Assembly (NCBI RefSeq): GCF_013409345.1
Contig: NZ_JACCBB010000001.1
Coordinates: 1,488,001-1,552,000, forward strand
Length of the DNA stretch: 64,000 nucleotides
Direction: 5' to 3'
Source: Kineococcus aurantiacus
Lineage (GTDB): Bacteria > Actinomycetota > Actinomycetes > Actinomycetales > Kineococcaceae
In this document: positions 19,198 to 28,199 of the stretch, piece after piece
Numbering within the stretch: the stretch's first letter is position 1
Layout of the letters: every line of letters begins with the position of its first letter
The notes under the pieces: generated by a model
What the model was told of the DNA's origin: nothing
The model's database searches: none
The model's input: the letters and a program-made list of their open reading frames with translations, nothing else
Position numbers and translations under genes: made by a program

Positions 19198-20346
19198 TCA
19201 GGCGGCGGTGGGGACGATGAGCGGCTTGACGATGCCGTCGAGCTTGGAGGAGAAGAGGTGGTACCCCTCCGCGATGTCCTCCAGCGGGATGCGGTGGGTC
19301 ACGAGGTCGCGCGGGCGCAGGTACCCGTTGCGGACGTGCTCGAACAGGCGCGGCCACTGCCGCTTCACCGGGCACTGGTTCATCCGCAGCGTCAGGCCCT
19401 TGTTCATGGCGTCGCCGAACTTCACGGCGCTCGGGACCGGGCCGTAGGCTCCCATGACGGAGATCGTCGCGCCCTTGCGCACCGCGTCGATGGCCCAGTT
19501 CAGCGCGACGGGCGAACCGCCCTGCAGCTTCAGCTTGGTGCCGGTGACGTGCTGCAGGAAGTTGCCGTCCGCCTCGGCCCCCACGCAGTCGATCGCCACG
19601 TCGGCGCCGAGGTGGTCGGTGATCCGCTTGAGGTGGACGACGACGTCGTCGTGCTCGGCGAAGTTCACCGTCTCGGCGTGCGCGAACGTCCTGGCCTTCT
19701 CCAGCCGGTACTCCAGGTGGTCGACGACGATGACGCGCCCGGCCCCCATGAGCCACGCCGACTTCGCGGCCACCAGCCCGACCGGGCCGGCGCCGAAGAC
19801 CACGACGACGTCACCCTCGCGGATGTCGCCGAGCTGGGCGCCGAAGTACCCGGTGGCCGTCGCGTCGGTCAGCAGGACGGCGTCCTCGGAGTGCATCCAC
19901 TCCGGGACCTTGACGGGACCGACGTCGGCGAACGGCACGCGCACGTACTCGGCCTGACCGCCGTCGTAGCCGCCGGTGGTGTGGGAGTAGCCGTAGATCC
20001 CGCCGACGGCCGTGGCGTTCGGGTTGACGTTGTGGCAGTTGGCGAGCATCCCGCGCGCGCAGTAGAAGCAGGACCCGCAGGAGATGTTGAACGGCACCAT
20101 CACGCGGTCGCCGGGGACGAGGTTGCGCACCGAGGGGCCGACGCTGTCGACCACCCCGATGAACTCGTGCCCGAACGTCGTCCCGACGCGGGTGTCGGGC
20201 ATGAGCCCGTGGTACAGGTGCAGGTCGGACCCGCAGATCGCCGCGAGCTCGACGCGCACGACGGCGTCGTTCGGGTGCTCGATCCGGGGGACGTCCTTCT
20301 CCTCCACCCGGACCCGGTACGGCCCTCGGTACACCATGGCGCGCAC
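19198..20346 (-). CDS. Zinc-dependent alcohol dehydrogenase
   Basis: A 382-residue cytoplasmic medium-chain dehydrogenase. Catalytic zinc ligands are Cys38 (AICGSD) and His60-Glu61 (GHEFIG). Structural zinc ligands are Cys90, 93, 96 and 104. The Rossmann motif is VVVFGAGPVGLVAAK, and the IVVDHLEYRLEKA strand favours NAD. The GTG at 20346 is preferred over the ATG three codons later because GGGAGG lies six or seven bases before it and MRAMVYRGP is the usual family start. It forms a two-gene operon with the unknown protein at 18615-19187. A palindrome 55 bp upstream may be an operator. Confidence 0.92.
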   Translation of the reverse strand: MRAMVYRGPYRVRVEEKDVPRIEHPNDAVVRVELAAICGSDLHLYHGLMPDTRVGTTFGHEFIGVVDSVGPSVRNLVPGDRVMVPFNISCGSCFYCARGMLANCHNVNPNATAVGGIYGYSHTTGGYDGGQAEYVRVPFADVGPVKVPEWMHSEDAVLLTDATATGYFGAQLGDIREGDVVVVFGAGPVGLVAAKSAWLMGAGRVIVVDHLEYRLEKARTFAHAETVNFAEHDDVVVHLKRITDHLGADVAIDCVGAEADGNFLQHVTGTKLKLQGGSPVALNWAIDAVRKGATISVMGAYGPVPSAVKFGDAMNKGLTLRMNQCPVKRQWPRLFEHVRNGYLRPRDLVTHRIPLEDIAEGYHLFSSKLDGIVKPLIVPTAA

Positions 20347-20400
20347 GTGCCGCCTCCCGCCGCGGCCGTGGGCCGCCGTCGTCGACGGGCCGCCGGCTGG

Positions 20401-20417
20401 ACCCTGGTGACCAGGGT
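20401..20417. promoter_or_regulatory. Palindromic operator candidate upstream of the alcohol dehydrogenase
   Basis: ACCCTGGT-G-ACCAGGGT is a 17-bp perfect inverted repeat, 55 bp upstream of the dehydrogenase GTG and 40 bp past the xth stop. The short spacer makes it look like a protein-binding site rather than a terminator. No regulator gene is adjacent. Confidence 0.55.
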
Positions 20418-20436
20418 GCTCCCGCGGGGCCGGGTG

Positions 20437-20450
20437 CGCCAGCGCTGGCG
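20437..20450 (-). terminator. Short palindrome after xth
   Basis: CGCCAGCGCTGGCG, a 14-bp perfect palindrome, lies 7 bp beyond the xth stop. It could be a weak terminator stem for xth. The lack of a loop and T-tract keeps the call tentative. Confidence 0.35.
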
Positions 20451-20456
20451 GCCGGG

Positions 20457-21281
20457 TCAGGCGCGGTAGGTCGCCACGACGGGGGCGTGGTCGGAGAACC
20501 GCTCGGCGTAGCTGGCGGCGCGGTCGGTCCGCACCGTCTGCAGCCGCTCCGCCAGCCCGGGGGTGACGAGCTGGTAGTCGATGCGCCAGCCGGTGTCCCG
20601 GTCGAAGGCCTGGCCGCGCCAGCTCCACCACGCGTACGGCCCGTCGACGTCCCCCGCGACGCGGCGCTGGGTGTCGACCCAGCCCAGGTCCCCGAACCAG
20701 TGGTCGAAGTGGGCGCGCTCGTCCTCCAGGAAACCGGCCTTGCCGCGGTTGCCCTTCCAGTTCCTGATGTCCCGCTCGGTGTGCCCGACGTTGAGGTCGC
20801 CCGCGACGAGGGCCTCGCGGCCGGTGTCCTGCGCGGCCCGGCCCAGCTCGGCCAGCCGCACGTCCATGGCGTCGAGGAACCGGTACTTGTCGTCCTGCTG
20901 CGGGCTGCCGACCTCACCGGAGTGCACGTAGGCGCTGACGAGGGTCACCGGCCCGATCGCGGTGTCGACGTCCACCTCGACCCAGCGGCCGGACGTCTCG
21001 AAGTGCGGGTCGTGGGCGAACCCGATGCGCACGGCGGAGAACTCGGCCCGCGTCGCGACCGCGACCCCGGCGCGGCCCTTGGCGGCGGCCTCGGTGTGGG
21101 CGACGTGGGGGTACCCCGGCAGGGCCTTGCGCAGTTCGTCGTCGGGGGCGCGGACCTCCTGCAGCAGCAGGACGTCGGGGTCGCGCTCGGCCAGCCACGG
21201 GTGCATCCCGCGGCGCACGGCGGCGCGCACGCCGTTGACGTTGACCGTCGCGACGGTCAGCAGCTTCTTCTTCGCAGGCAC
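20457..21281 (-). CDS. xth: Exodeoxyribonuclease III (AP endonuclease)
   Basis: A 274-residue exonuclease-endonuclease-phosphatase family enzyme acting in base excision repair on abasic sites and 3' ends. It shows NVNGVRAAVRRG, LLLQEVRAPDDEL with the metal-binding glutamate, the AGDLNVGHTERDIRNWKGN active-site loop, WSWRGQAFDRDTGWRIDYQL and the final FSDHAPVVATY motif with the catalytic aspartate-histidine pair. The length is normal. The start is a GTG at 21281. It follows folD on the same strand after a hairpin. Confidence 0.93.
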   Translation of the reverse strand: MPAKKKLLTVATVNVNGVRAAVRRGMHPWLAERDPDVLLLQEVRAPDDELRKALPGYPHVAHTEAAAKGRAGVAVATRAEFSAVRIGFAHDPHFETSGRWVEVDVDTAIGPVTLVSAYVHSGEVGSPQQDDKYRFLDAMDVRLAELGRAAQDTGREALVAGDLNVGHTERDIRNWKGNRGKAGFLEDERAHFDHWFGDLGWVDTQRRVAGDVDGPYAWWSWRGQAFDRDTGWRIDYQLVTPGLAERLQTVRTDRAASYAERFSDHAPVVATYRA

Positions 21282-21293
21282 CCGCGGACGGTA

Positions 21294-21321
21294 CCCGACC
21301 CCTCCGACGGGAGGGGCCGGG
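21294..21321 (-). terminator. Hairpin after folD
   Basis: CCCG-A-CCCCTCC / GGAGGGG-C-CGGG forms an 11-bp stem with one mismatch and a GACG loop, 10 bp past the folD stop. It is a plausible terminator of the glyA-folD transcript. Confidence 0.6.
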
Positions 21322-21330
21322 CACCCGTGC

Positions 21331-22218
21331 TCAGCGCAGGCCCGCGGCCCGTTCGGCCGACTCGACCACGTTGGTCAGCAGCAGGGCGCGCGTCATGGGC
21401 CCGACCCCGCCGGGGTTGGGGGCCATGAACCCCGCGACCTCGGCCACGTCGAGCGCGACGTCGCCGGTCAGCTTGCTCTTGCCGCTCGCCTCGTCGAACA
21501 CCCGGGAGACGCCCACGTCGAGCACCGCGGCGCCCGGCTTGACGTTCTCCTTCGTGACCAGACCGGGGACCCCGGCCGCGGCGACGACGACGTCGGCCCG
21601 CCGCAGGTGCTCGTCGAGGTTCTTCGTGCCGGTGTGGCACAGCGTGACCGTCGCGTTCGGGTGACGCCGGGTCAGCAGCAGCCCGATGGGCCGCCCGACC
21701 GTGACGCCGCGGCCCACGACGACGACCTCGGCCCCGTCGAGGGGGACGTCGTGGCGCAGGAGCAGGTCGATGACCCCGCGCGGGGTGCACGGCAGCGGGG
21801 AGGTGATCTCCTCCTTCACCCGCAGCACCAGCCGGCCCAGGTTCGTCGGGTGCAGGCCGTCGGCGTCCTTGGCCGGGTCCACCATCTCCAGGACGGCGTT
21901 GGCGTCGATGCCCCGCGGCAGCGGCAGCTGGACGATGAACCCCGTGCAGTCCGGGTTCGCGTTCAGCTGGGCGATCTCGGACTCGATCTCGCCCTGCGTG
22001 GCGTTGGCGGGCAGCTCGACCTGGATCGAGGCGATGCCGACCTCGGCGCAGTCGCGGTGCTTGCCGCGCACGTAGCTGGCCGACCCCGGGTCGTCGCCGA
22101 CCAGGACTGTGCCCAGGCCGGGGACGACGCCGTGCTCGCGCAGCTTGGCCACGCGCTCGGTCAGGTCGGCCTTGACGGCCGCCGCGGCGGCCCTCCCGTC
22201 GAGGACGACGGCGCTCAC
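21331..22218 (-). CDS. folD: Methylenetetrahydrofolate dehydrogenase/cyclohydrolase
   Basis: A 295-residue bifunctional enzyme converting methylene-THF to methenyl- and then formyl-THF. It contains [20 protein letters not shown] with the catalytic lysine region, [24 protein letters not shown] and the NADP-binding [14 protein letters not shown], ending with the signature [13 protein letters not shown]. The GTG at 22218 overlaps the glyA stop, so both one-carbon enzymes are made together. They share the ZTP riboswitch upstream of glyA. Confidence 0.96.
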   Translation of the reverse strand: MSAVVLDGRAAAAAVKADLTERVAKLREHGVVPGLGTVLVGDDPGSASYVRGKHRDCAEVGIASIQVELPANATQGEIESEIAQLNANPDCTGFIVQLPLPRGIDANAVLEMVDPAKDADGLHPTNLGRLVLRVKEEITSPLPCTPRGVIDLLLRHDVPLDGAEVVVVGRGVTVGRPIGLLLTRRHPNATVTLCHTGTKNLDEHLRRADVVVAAAGVPGLVTKENVKPGAAVLDVGVSRVFDEASGKSKLTGDVALDVAEVAGFMAPNPGGVGPMTRALLLTNVVESAERAAGLR

Positions 22219-23513
22219 GCGAACGACCCGGCCGAGGGGTACAGCGGGAACTCGGCCGTGAGCTTGGCGACGCGGGCGCGCAGGGCGTCGGCGTCGAACT
22301 CCGGCTTGAGGGCCGAGGCGATGACGTCGGCGACCTCGGTGAACTCGGCCGCCCCGAAACCGCGGGTCGCCAGCGCCGGGGTGCCGATGCGCAGGCCGGA
22401 GGTGACCATCGGCGGGCGCGGGTCGAAGGGCACCGCGTTGCGGTTGACGGTGATGCCGACCTCGTGGAGGCGGTCCTCGGCCTCCTGGCCGTTCAGCTGC
22501 GAGTCGCGCAGGTCCACCAGGACGAGGTGGACGTCGGTGCCGCCGGTCAGGACGGAGATGCCCGCCTCGACGGCGTCGGGGGCGGTGAGGCGCTCGGCGA
22601 CGATCTGCGCGCCCTCCAGGGTGCGGCGCTGGCGCTCGGCGAACTCGGGCGAGCCGGCGACCTTGAAGGCGACGGCCTTGCCCGCGATGACGTGCATGAG
22701 CGGACCGCCCTGCTGGCCCGGGAACACGGCGGAGTCGATCTTCTTGGCGTGCTCGGCCTTGCTGAGGATGACGCCCGAGCGGGGCCCGGCCAGCGTCTTG
22801 TGGACGGTGGAGGTCACCACGTCGGCGTGCGGGACGGGGCTGGGGTGCAGCCCGGCGGCGACGAGGCCCGCGAAGTGCGCCATGTCGACCATGAGGTACG
22901 CGCCGACCTCGTCGGCGATGGAGCGGAACGCCTCGAAGTCGAGGTGGCGGGGGTAGGCCGACCAGCCGGCGATGATGAGCTTCGGGCGCGCCTCCAGGGC
23001 GGTGGCGCGCACGACGTCCATGTCGACCCGGAACGTCTTGGGGTCCACGCCGTAGGCGGACACGTCGTACATCCGGCCCGAGAAGTTGATCTTCATGCCG
23101 TGCGTGAGGTGGCCGCCGTGGGCCAGCTCCAGGCCCAGGATGCCGTCGCCGCCGCGGATGAGGGCGTGCATGGCGGCCGCGTTGGCCGTGGCGCCGGAGT
23201 GGGGCTGGACGTTGGCGTGCTCGGCGCCGAACAGCTCCTTGACGCGCGTGCGGGCCAGCTCCTCGGCCACGTCGACGTGCTCGCAGCCGCCGTAGTAGCG
23301 CTTGCCGGGGTACCCCTCGGCGTACTTGTTGGTCAGGACCGACCCCTGCGCCTCGAGGACGGCGCGCGGGGCGAAGTTCTCGCTGGCGATCATCTCGAGG
23401 GTGTCGCGCTGACGGCCGAGCTCGGCGTCGAGCACGGCGGCGATCTCGGGGTCGACCTCGCTCAGGGGCAGGTCGGTCACACCGGGGGTGGTGGTGGGCT
23501 GGACGTCGGTCAC
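22215..23513 (-). CDS. glyA: Serine hydroxymethyltransferase
   Basis: A 432-residue PLP enzyme interconverting serine plus THF with glycine plus methylene-THF. Motifs include [20 protein letters not shown], the tyrosine-containing [37 protein letters not shown] and the PLP-lysine segment [16 protein letters not shown]. The length is normal. The GTG at 23513 follows GGAG. It is the first gene of glyA-folD and is preceded by a ZTP riboswitch, linking its expression to 10-formyl-THF shortage. Confidence 0.97.
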   Translation of the reverse strand: MTDVQPTTTPGVTDLPLSEVDPEIAAVLDAELGRQRDTLEMIASENFAPRAVLEAQGSVLTNKYAEGYPGKRYYGGCEHVDVAEELARTRVKELFGAEHANVQPHSGATANAAAMHALIRGGDGILGLELAHGGHLTHGMKINFSGRMYDVSAYGVDPKTFRVDMDVVRATALEARPKLIIAGWSAYPRHLDFEAFRSIADEVGAYLMVDMAHFAGLVAAGLHPSPVPHADVVTSTVHKTLAGPRSGVILSKAEHAKKIDSAVFPGQQGGPLMHVIAGKAVAFKVAGSPEFAERQRRTLEGAQIVAERLTAPDAVEAGISVLTGGTDVHLVLVDLRDSQLNGQEAEDRLHEVGITVNRNAVPFDPRPPMVTSGLRIGTPALATRGFGAAEFTEVADVIASALKPEFDADALRARVAKLTAEFPLYPSAGSFA

Positions 23514-23549
23514 GTTCGCTCCTCGTACGGCGGGCGGTGGTGGCGACGC

Positions 23550-23655
23550 GGAGCCCAGGCGGACGACCCCGTGAACGGCGGGCCCCCACCCGGCAGGACG
23601 ACGGGCCCGTTGCCGCTCCCCGGTGGTGACCCACCTCGACGCCAGTCGCGGCCCG
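23550..23655 (-). promoter_or_regulatory. ZTP (pfl) riboswitch of glyA-folD
   Basis: Read on the minus strand, the glyA leader carries the conserved pfl-motif blocks in order: CGCGACTGGCG (around 23641-23651), GTGGGTCACCACCGGGGAGCG (23614-23634; shown split as GTGGGT, CACCACC, GGGGAGCG), and CCGCCTGGGC (23553-23562). The GGCG of the first block can pair with the CGCC of the last, as in the known pseudoknot. A -10-like TAACCT (23659-23664) lies just upstream. ZTP/ZMP signals low formyl-folate. The remaining 39 nt to the start show no T-tract, so translational control is likely (inference). Confidence 0.9.
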
Positions 23656-23705
23656 GCCAGGTTAGCCCAGCCGGGCGCACCGCGGCCACGAGCTCCACCC
23701 GTCCG

Positions 23706-24839
23706 CTACCGGGAGGTGGCCGCGTCCAGGACGGTGCGCATCTTGGCCGCGGTCTCGACGACCTCGGCGTCGGGGTCGGACCCCTCGACGATGCCCGCGC
23801 CCGCGAAGATGCGCAGCGTGCGGCCCTTCACCTCCGCGCAGCGCACCGCGACGACCCACTCCCCGTCGCCGTGGACGTCCTGCCAGCCGACCGCACCGGC
23901 GTAGCAGCCCCGGTCCAGGCCCTCGACCTCGCCGATGACCTCCAGGGCCGCCTTCCGCGGCGAGCCGCCGACGGCCGGGGTCGGGTGCAGCGCGGCGACC
24001 AGGTCGACCGACGTGGTGGCGGTGTCGTTGAGCAGCGCGGTGATGCGGGTCGCCAGGTGCCAGACCGCCGGGGTGGCCACGAGCTCGGGCTCGGGGGCGG
24101 TGATGGTCCGGCAGAACGGCGACAGCGCCTCGACGACCGCGTCGACGACGAACCGGTGCTCGCGGCGGTCCTTGTCGGAGGTCAGGAGGGCGTCGGAGCG
24201 GCGGATGTCCTCGTCCGGTTCGGGCGAGCGCGGGATCGACCCGGCCATGGGCCGCAGCAGGACGCTGGGCCCGCGGCGGCGCAGGAGCAGCTCCGGGGTC
24301 GCCCCGACCAGCCAGCGGGCCTGCCGGTCGGCGGGGTCGTCCAGCGGGACGGCGAGCGCCGTGGCCGAGGGGTTGCGGCTGACGAGCTCGGACAGCAGGT
24401 CGGGGATCGACCAGTCGTCGAGGGCCTCCAGCTGCAGGGTGCGGGCCAGGACGACCTTGTCGACCCGGCCGGCGCGGATCTGCGCCAGCCCGGCGCGCAC
24501 GGCGTCGGCGTACCCCGACGGCGGGGGCACCGGGCGGCTGCGCGCCACGGTCACCTGCCCGCGCGCGCCGGGCAGCGGCAGGGGCAGCGGGCCGGGCGCC
24601 GTCCGGGCCGGGCCCAGGCGCAGGGACCCGGGCCGGGTCAGGTCGAAGGGGACGGCACCGGCGACGACGACGTCGGGGTCGGCGCGCTCGAGGGCCGCGG
24701 CGGCGCGGCGCAGCTGCTCCAGCCCCGAGCCGCCGGGCACCGGCGGGCGGGGCCCGGTCTGCACGAGGGTCGACTTCTCTCCGGAGAAGACGGTGGCTCC
24801 AGCCTGCACGGCGAGCGCTACCGCTTCGGGTTCTGACAC
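23706..24839 (-). CDS. Isochorismate synthase
   Basis: A 377-residue chorismate-binding enzyme of the isochorismate synthase group (MenF/EntC/DhbC). It turns chorismate into isochorismate for menaquinone or a siderophore. Typical motifs are KVVLARTLQLEA, WLVGATPELLLRR, LRPMAGSIPRS, the HRFVVDAVVEALSPFC segment, and the C-terminal HPTPAVGGSPRKAAL and FAGAGIVEGSDP. The TPAVGG element fits isochorismate rather than anthranilate or ADC synthases. The start is a GTG at 24839, divergent from purU with a 23-bp gap. No other menaquinone or siderophore gene is nearby, so the pathway is not resolved. Confidence 0.88.
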   Translation of the reverse strand: MSEPEAVALAVQAGATVFSGEKSTLVQTGPRPPVPGGSGLEQLRRAAAALERADPDVVVAGAVPFDLTRPGSLRLGPARTAPGPLPLPLPGARGQVTVARSRPVPPPSGYADAVRAGLAQIRAGRVDKVVLARTLQLEALDDWSIPDLLSELVSRNPSATALAVPLDDPADRQARWLVGATPELLLRRRGPSVLLRPMAGSIPRSPEPDEDIRRSDALLTSDKDRREHRFVVDAVVEALSPFCRTITAPEPELVATPAVWHLATRITALLNDTATTSVDLVAALHPTPAVGGSPRKAALEVIGEVEGLDRGCYAGAVGWQDVHGDGEWVVAVRCAEVKGRTLRIFAGAGIVEGSDPDAEVVETAAKMRTVLDAATSR

Positions 24840-24862
24840 GGGGTCAGCCTAGGCTTCGACGG

Positions 24863-25720
24863 GTGAGCACGCGCCCGAGGGTCCTGACCCTGTCCTGCCC
24901 CGACCGTCCCGGCATCGTCCACGCGGTGACGGGTGCCCTCGTCGCCCTGGACGCGAACATCACCGAGAGCCAGCAGTACGGGGACCCGGACACGGGGCTG
25001 TTCTTCCTGCGGGTGGCCTTCGACGCGTCGGCCAGCGAGGAGGCGCTGCGCGCCAACCTGGAGGTCGTGGCGCACCGGTTCGACGTCGACTGGACGCTGT
25101 CGGCGGCCGACGTCCCGCTGCCGACGCTGGTGATGTGCTCCAAGCAGGGCCACTGCCTCAACGACCTGCTGTTCCGGCACCGCTCGGGGCACCTGCCGGT
25201 CGACATCCGCGCGGTGGTCTCCAACCACACCGACCTGCAGCCGCTGGCGGAGTTCTACGGCCTGCCGTTCGTGCACGTGCCGGTCGTGACCGGCGACGCG
25301 GCGTCGAAGGCGGCCGGTGAGGCGCGGCTGCTGGAGCTGGTGCAGGAGCACGGCGCGGAGCTGGTCGTGCTGGCCCGGTACATGCAGGTCCTGTCCGACG
25401 ACCTGTGCCGCAGCCTGGCCGGTCGCGCGATCAACATCCACCACTCGTTCCTGCCGAGCTTCAAGGGCGCCAAGCCGTACCACCAGGCGCACGCGCGGGG
25501 CGTGAAGATCATCGGGGCGACGGCGCACTACGTGACGGCCGACCTGGACGAGGGGCCGATCATCGAGCAGGAGATCGAGCGGGTCGACCACCGGGCCACG
25601 GCCGCCGAGCTGGTCCGGATCGGCCAGGACGTCGAGGCGCGGACGCTGGCCCGCGCGGTGCGCTGGCACGCCGAGCAGCGGGTGCTGCTGGACGGGCGGC
25701 GGACGGTCGTCTTCCGCTGA
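24863..25720 (+). CDS. purU: Formyltetrahydrofolate deformylase
   Basis: A 285-residue enzyme hydrolysing 10-formyl-THF to formate and THF. The N-terminal ACT domain (VLTLSCPDRPGIVHAVTGAL) is followed by a formyltransferase-like domain with SNHTDLQPLAEFYGLPFVHV and NIHHSFLPSFKGAKPYHQA, and the catalytic histidine-aspartate segment GATAHYVTADLDEGPIIEQE. The GTG at 24863 has no ribosome-binding site. A TAGGCT hexamer at 24850-24855 suggests a leaderless transcript. Its placement near glyA-folD fits one-carbon balance. Confidence 0.94.
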   Translation: MSTRPRVLTLSCPDRPGIVHAVTGALVALDANITESQQYGDPDTGLFFLRVAFDASASEEALRANLEVVAHRFDVDWTLSAADVPLPTLVMCSKQGHCLNDLLFRHRSGHLPVDIRAVVSNHTDLQPLAEFYGLPFVHVPVVTGDAASKAAGEARLLELVQEHGAELVVLARYMQVLSDDLCRSLAGRAINIHHSFLPSFKGAKPYHQAHARGVKIIGATAHYVTADLDEGPIIEQEIERVDHRATAAELVRIGQDVEARTLARAVRWHAEQRVLLDGRRTVVFR

Positions 25721-25889
25721 GGCCGCGCCGGTCGTCGCGCCGGTCGTCGGAAGGGGCGGCCGGGGCGGGCGTCACCGGGGGTCCGGGCGGTGTTCTCGTC
25801 ACCGTTGCCGTTTCGTGCCTTGTCGTGATCGGCCACCGTCGGCAGACTCTCGTCACGTAGCGTGATCTTCCAGCAGCGAGGAGATGACC

Positions 25890-26723
25890 GTGCCCAGCAC
25901 CCTGTCCCGCCGCCTGACCGCCGAGTTCCTCGGCACCTTCTGGCTCGTGCTCATCGGCTGCGGCTCGGCCGTGCTCGCCGCGGCCTTCCCCGACGACGCC
26001 AACGCGACCGGCATCGGGCTGTTCGGCGTCTCCGCCGCCTTCGGCCTGGCCGTCGTGACGATGGCCTACGCCGTCGGGCACCTGTCCGGCGGCCACTTCA
26101 ACCCCGCCGTCTCCCTCGGCCTGCTGCTGGCCCGGCGGCTGCCCGCGCGCGACTTCCTGCCCTACGTCGTCACCCAGGTCGTCGCCGCCACCGCCGCGGC
26201 CGCGGTCCTGTACGCGGTGGCGAGCGGGAAGGCGGGCTTCTCGGCCTCGGAGTCGGGGTTCGCCGCGAACGGGTACGGCGAGCACTCCCCCGGCGGGTAC
26301 TCCCTGGCCGCCGGCCTGCTGGCCGAGGTCGTCCTGACGGCCTTCTTCGTCCTGGTGATCCTCGGGTCCACCGACCGGCGCGCCCCGCAGGGCTTCGCCC
26401 CCCTGGCGATCGGCCTGGCGCTGGTGGCCATCCACCTCGTGGGCATCCCCGTCACGAACACCTCGGTGAACCCGGCCCGCTCCACCGGGCAGGCCCTCTT
26501 CGTCGGCGGCTGGGCGCTGACCCAGCTGTGGGCGTTCTGGGTCGCCCCGCTCGTCGGCGCCGCCGTCGCGGGCCTGGCCTACCGGGGGCTGACCGGCGAC
26601 ACCGGGACGACCGCCGCCTCCCGCGAGGGGCAGCCGGTGGAGAAGGCCCGCAGCGACGCCGCCGACGCGACCGTCGACCTCACCGCCCCCGAGGCGCAGC
26701 AGGCCGCGCGCGGCCGGGACTGA
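25890..26723 (+). CDS. aqpZ: Aquaporin (MIP family)
   Basis: A 277-residue channel with six membrane helices and both half-helix signatures, [11 protein letters not shown] and [15 protein letters not shown]. The residues around the second NPA box (NPARS, with Arg for selectivity) and the aspartate-free C-terminal region suggest a water-selective AqpZ type rather than a glycerol facilitator. The GTG at 25890 is chosen because GAGGAG ends six bases before it; an ATG at 25884 directly abuts the same site. About 40 hydrophilic residues follow the last helix. The 169-bp upstream gap shows a TCACG-TAG-CGTGA repeat (25853-25865) and nothing else clear. Confidence 0.9.
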   Translation: MPSTLSRRLTAEFLGTFWLVLIGCGSAVLAAAFPDDANATGIGLFGVSAAFGLAVVTMAYAVGHLSGGHFNPAVSLGLLLARRLPARDFLPYVVTQVVAATAAAAVLYAVASGKAGFSASESGFAANGYGEHSPGGYSLAAGLLAEVVLTAFFVLVILGSTDRRAPQGFAPLAIGLALVAIHLVGIPVTNTSVNPARSTGQALFVGGWALTQLWAFWVAPLVGAAVAGLAYRGLTGDTGTTAASREGQPVEKARSDAADATVDLTAPEAQQAARGRD

Positions 26724-26738
26724 CCCCGGCGGGACGGC

Positions 26739-27035
26739 TCAGCGGCCCCGGCCCCCGAAGCGGAACGGGATCGGGATGCCGCCCAGGCAGCAGACCCCCT
26801 GCACCTCCATCGGCGCCAGCAGCAGCGCGGCGCGGTAGCAGGCCAGGAAGCGCAGCGCGCTCGGCGCGAGGGACCCCAGCACGCCGCGCCGGCGCACGGA
26901 CGAGCGCACCGCGGCCGAGCAGGACGGCCCGCCGTGGGCGACGCGGTGCGCGCACGACCACCCCTTGCGGGGCGACAGCGAGCGTTGGTACCGGGCGATG
27001 GCCCAGTCGACCGACCGGGCGGCGGGGCTGTTCAT
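26739..27035 (-). CDS. yidD: YidD-family membrane protein insertion efficiency factor
   Basis: A 98-residue protein with the YidD domain at residues 10-70: IARYQRSLSPRKGWSCAHRV, HGGPSCSAAV and GSLAPSALRFLACYRA. The conserved cysteines are present. YidD assists YidC-mediated membrane insertion at the inner face of the membrane. The gene is away from rpmH-rnpA-yidC, so it is probably a second, variant copy (inference). The ATG at 27035 follows GAGGGG. Confidence 0.78.
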   Translation of the reverse strand: MNSPAARSVDWAIARYQRSLSPRKGWSCAHRVAHGGPSCSAAVRSSVRRRGVLGSLAPSALRFLACYRAALLLAPMEVQGVCCLGGIPIPFRFGGRGR

Positions 27036-27071
27036 CCCCTCACGCTAGGTGCGGAGCGGGTGACCCGCGCG

Positions 27072-28199
27072 TCACAACCAGCCGCGCCTCTTGAAGATGA
27101 CGAACAGCGTGACGCTCAGGCCGAGCATCAGCGCCAGCGCCAGCGGGTACCCGTACCGCCAGTCCAGCTCGGGCATGTGCGTGAAGTTCATGCCGTAGAT
27201 GCCCCCCACGAGGCTGGGGGCGAAGAGGATGGCCGCCCACGAGGAGATCTTCTTGACCTCCTCGCTCTGGGCGAAGCTGGCTTCGGTCAGCGACCGCATC
27301 TCCTCGTTCTGCCGCTGCCCGACCAGGGTCGCGTTGACCGTGAGGATGTCGCGCAGCTGGTTGCGGTAGTTCTCGATGCGCTCGATGGCCACCGTGACGT
27401 GGTCGGCCACGTCGCGCAGGTAGCGCTGGAGCTCCTCGTCCACCCGGTACTTGGTGAAGCCGCCGCTGAGACCGGCAAGGATGGCGCTCAGGGGCGTCAC
27501 CGCGCGCTGGAAGTCCACGACCTCCTGCGACAGCTCGTAGATGCGCCGCGAGACCGTGGGGTCCCCGGTGAACACCTGGGTCTCGATCTCGTCGATGTCG
27601 TTCTCCAGGCCCCTCAGGACCGGCCCGTAGCCGTCCACCACGGTGTCGAGGATCGCGTAGAGGATCGCCTCGGTGCCGCGCCCGAGCATCTCCGGGTCCG
27701 CCTCCAGGCGCTTGCGGACCGGCGCGATGCTGGGCGACTCGGCGTGCCGGACGGTGATGACGAAGTCGTGGCCGATGAACAGGTGCAGCTCGCCGAACTC
27801 GACCTTCTCGGAGGCGTCGTCGTAGCTGGCGGCCCGCAGCACGACGAACAGCGTCGAGCCGTAGCGCTCCAGCTTGGGCCGCTGGTGGGCCAGGACGGCG
27901 TCCTCGACGGCGAGCTCGTGCAGGCCGAACTCGGCGGCCAGGGAGTTCAGCTCCTCCTCCGCCGGCCGGTACAGCCCCATCCACGCGACGCGGCCGGCGA
28001 CCTGGCGCAGCGAGCGGACGGTGCTCACGAGGTCGGTCGGGGAGTCGACGCGGTGCCCGGCCTCGTAGACGCCGCTGTCGATGAGGCTGCTGCCGCGGGC
28101 CATCGGCTCGGAGGGGATCGCCCCGTCGAGGGCGAGGTTGCGCGAGGGCACCATGCCCCGTCGTCCCATCGACGGCAGCGGCAGACGGCGGCGGGGCAC
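27072..28199 (-). CDS. corA: CorA-family magnesium/cobalt transporter
   Basis: A 375-residue ion channel. A long cytoplasmic N-terminal domain ends in the helix running through RRIYELSQEVVDFQRAVTPL and NYRNQLRDILTVNATLVGQR. The last 60 residues form two membrane helices with the signature YGMNF, followed by MPELDWRYGYPLAL. The basic C-terminus (FKRRGWL) is typical. The GTG at 28199 has GAGGAGG upstream. No Mg-responsive leader was recognised. Confidence 0.92.
   Translation of the reverse strand: MPRRRLPLPSMGRRGMVPSRNLALDGAIPSEPMARGSSLIDSGVYEAGHRVDSPTDLVSTVRSLRQVAGRVAWMGLYRPAEEELNSLAAEFGLHELAVEDAVLAHQRPKLERYGSTLFVVLRAASYDDASEKVEFGELHLFIGHDFVITVRHAESPSIAPVRKRLEADPEMLGRGTEAILYAILDTVVDGYGPVLRGLENDIDEIETQVFTGDPTVSRRIYELSQEVVDFQRAVTPLSAILAGLSGGFTKYRVDEELQRYLRDVADHVTVAIERIENYRNQLRDILTVNATLVGQRQNEEMRSLTEASFAQSEEVKKISSWAAILFAPSLVGGIYGMNFTHMPELDWRYGYPLALALMLGLSVTLFVIFKRRGWL

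Noticed and set aside
20341-20460. Possible small RNA in the alcohol dehydrogenase/xth gap
   Set aside because: Two palindromes are present, but no promoter-terminator arrangement for an independent RNA was found.
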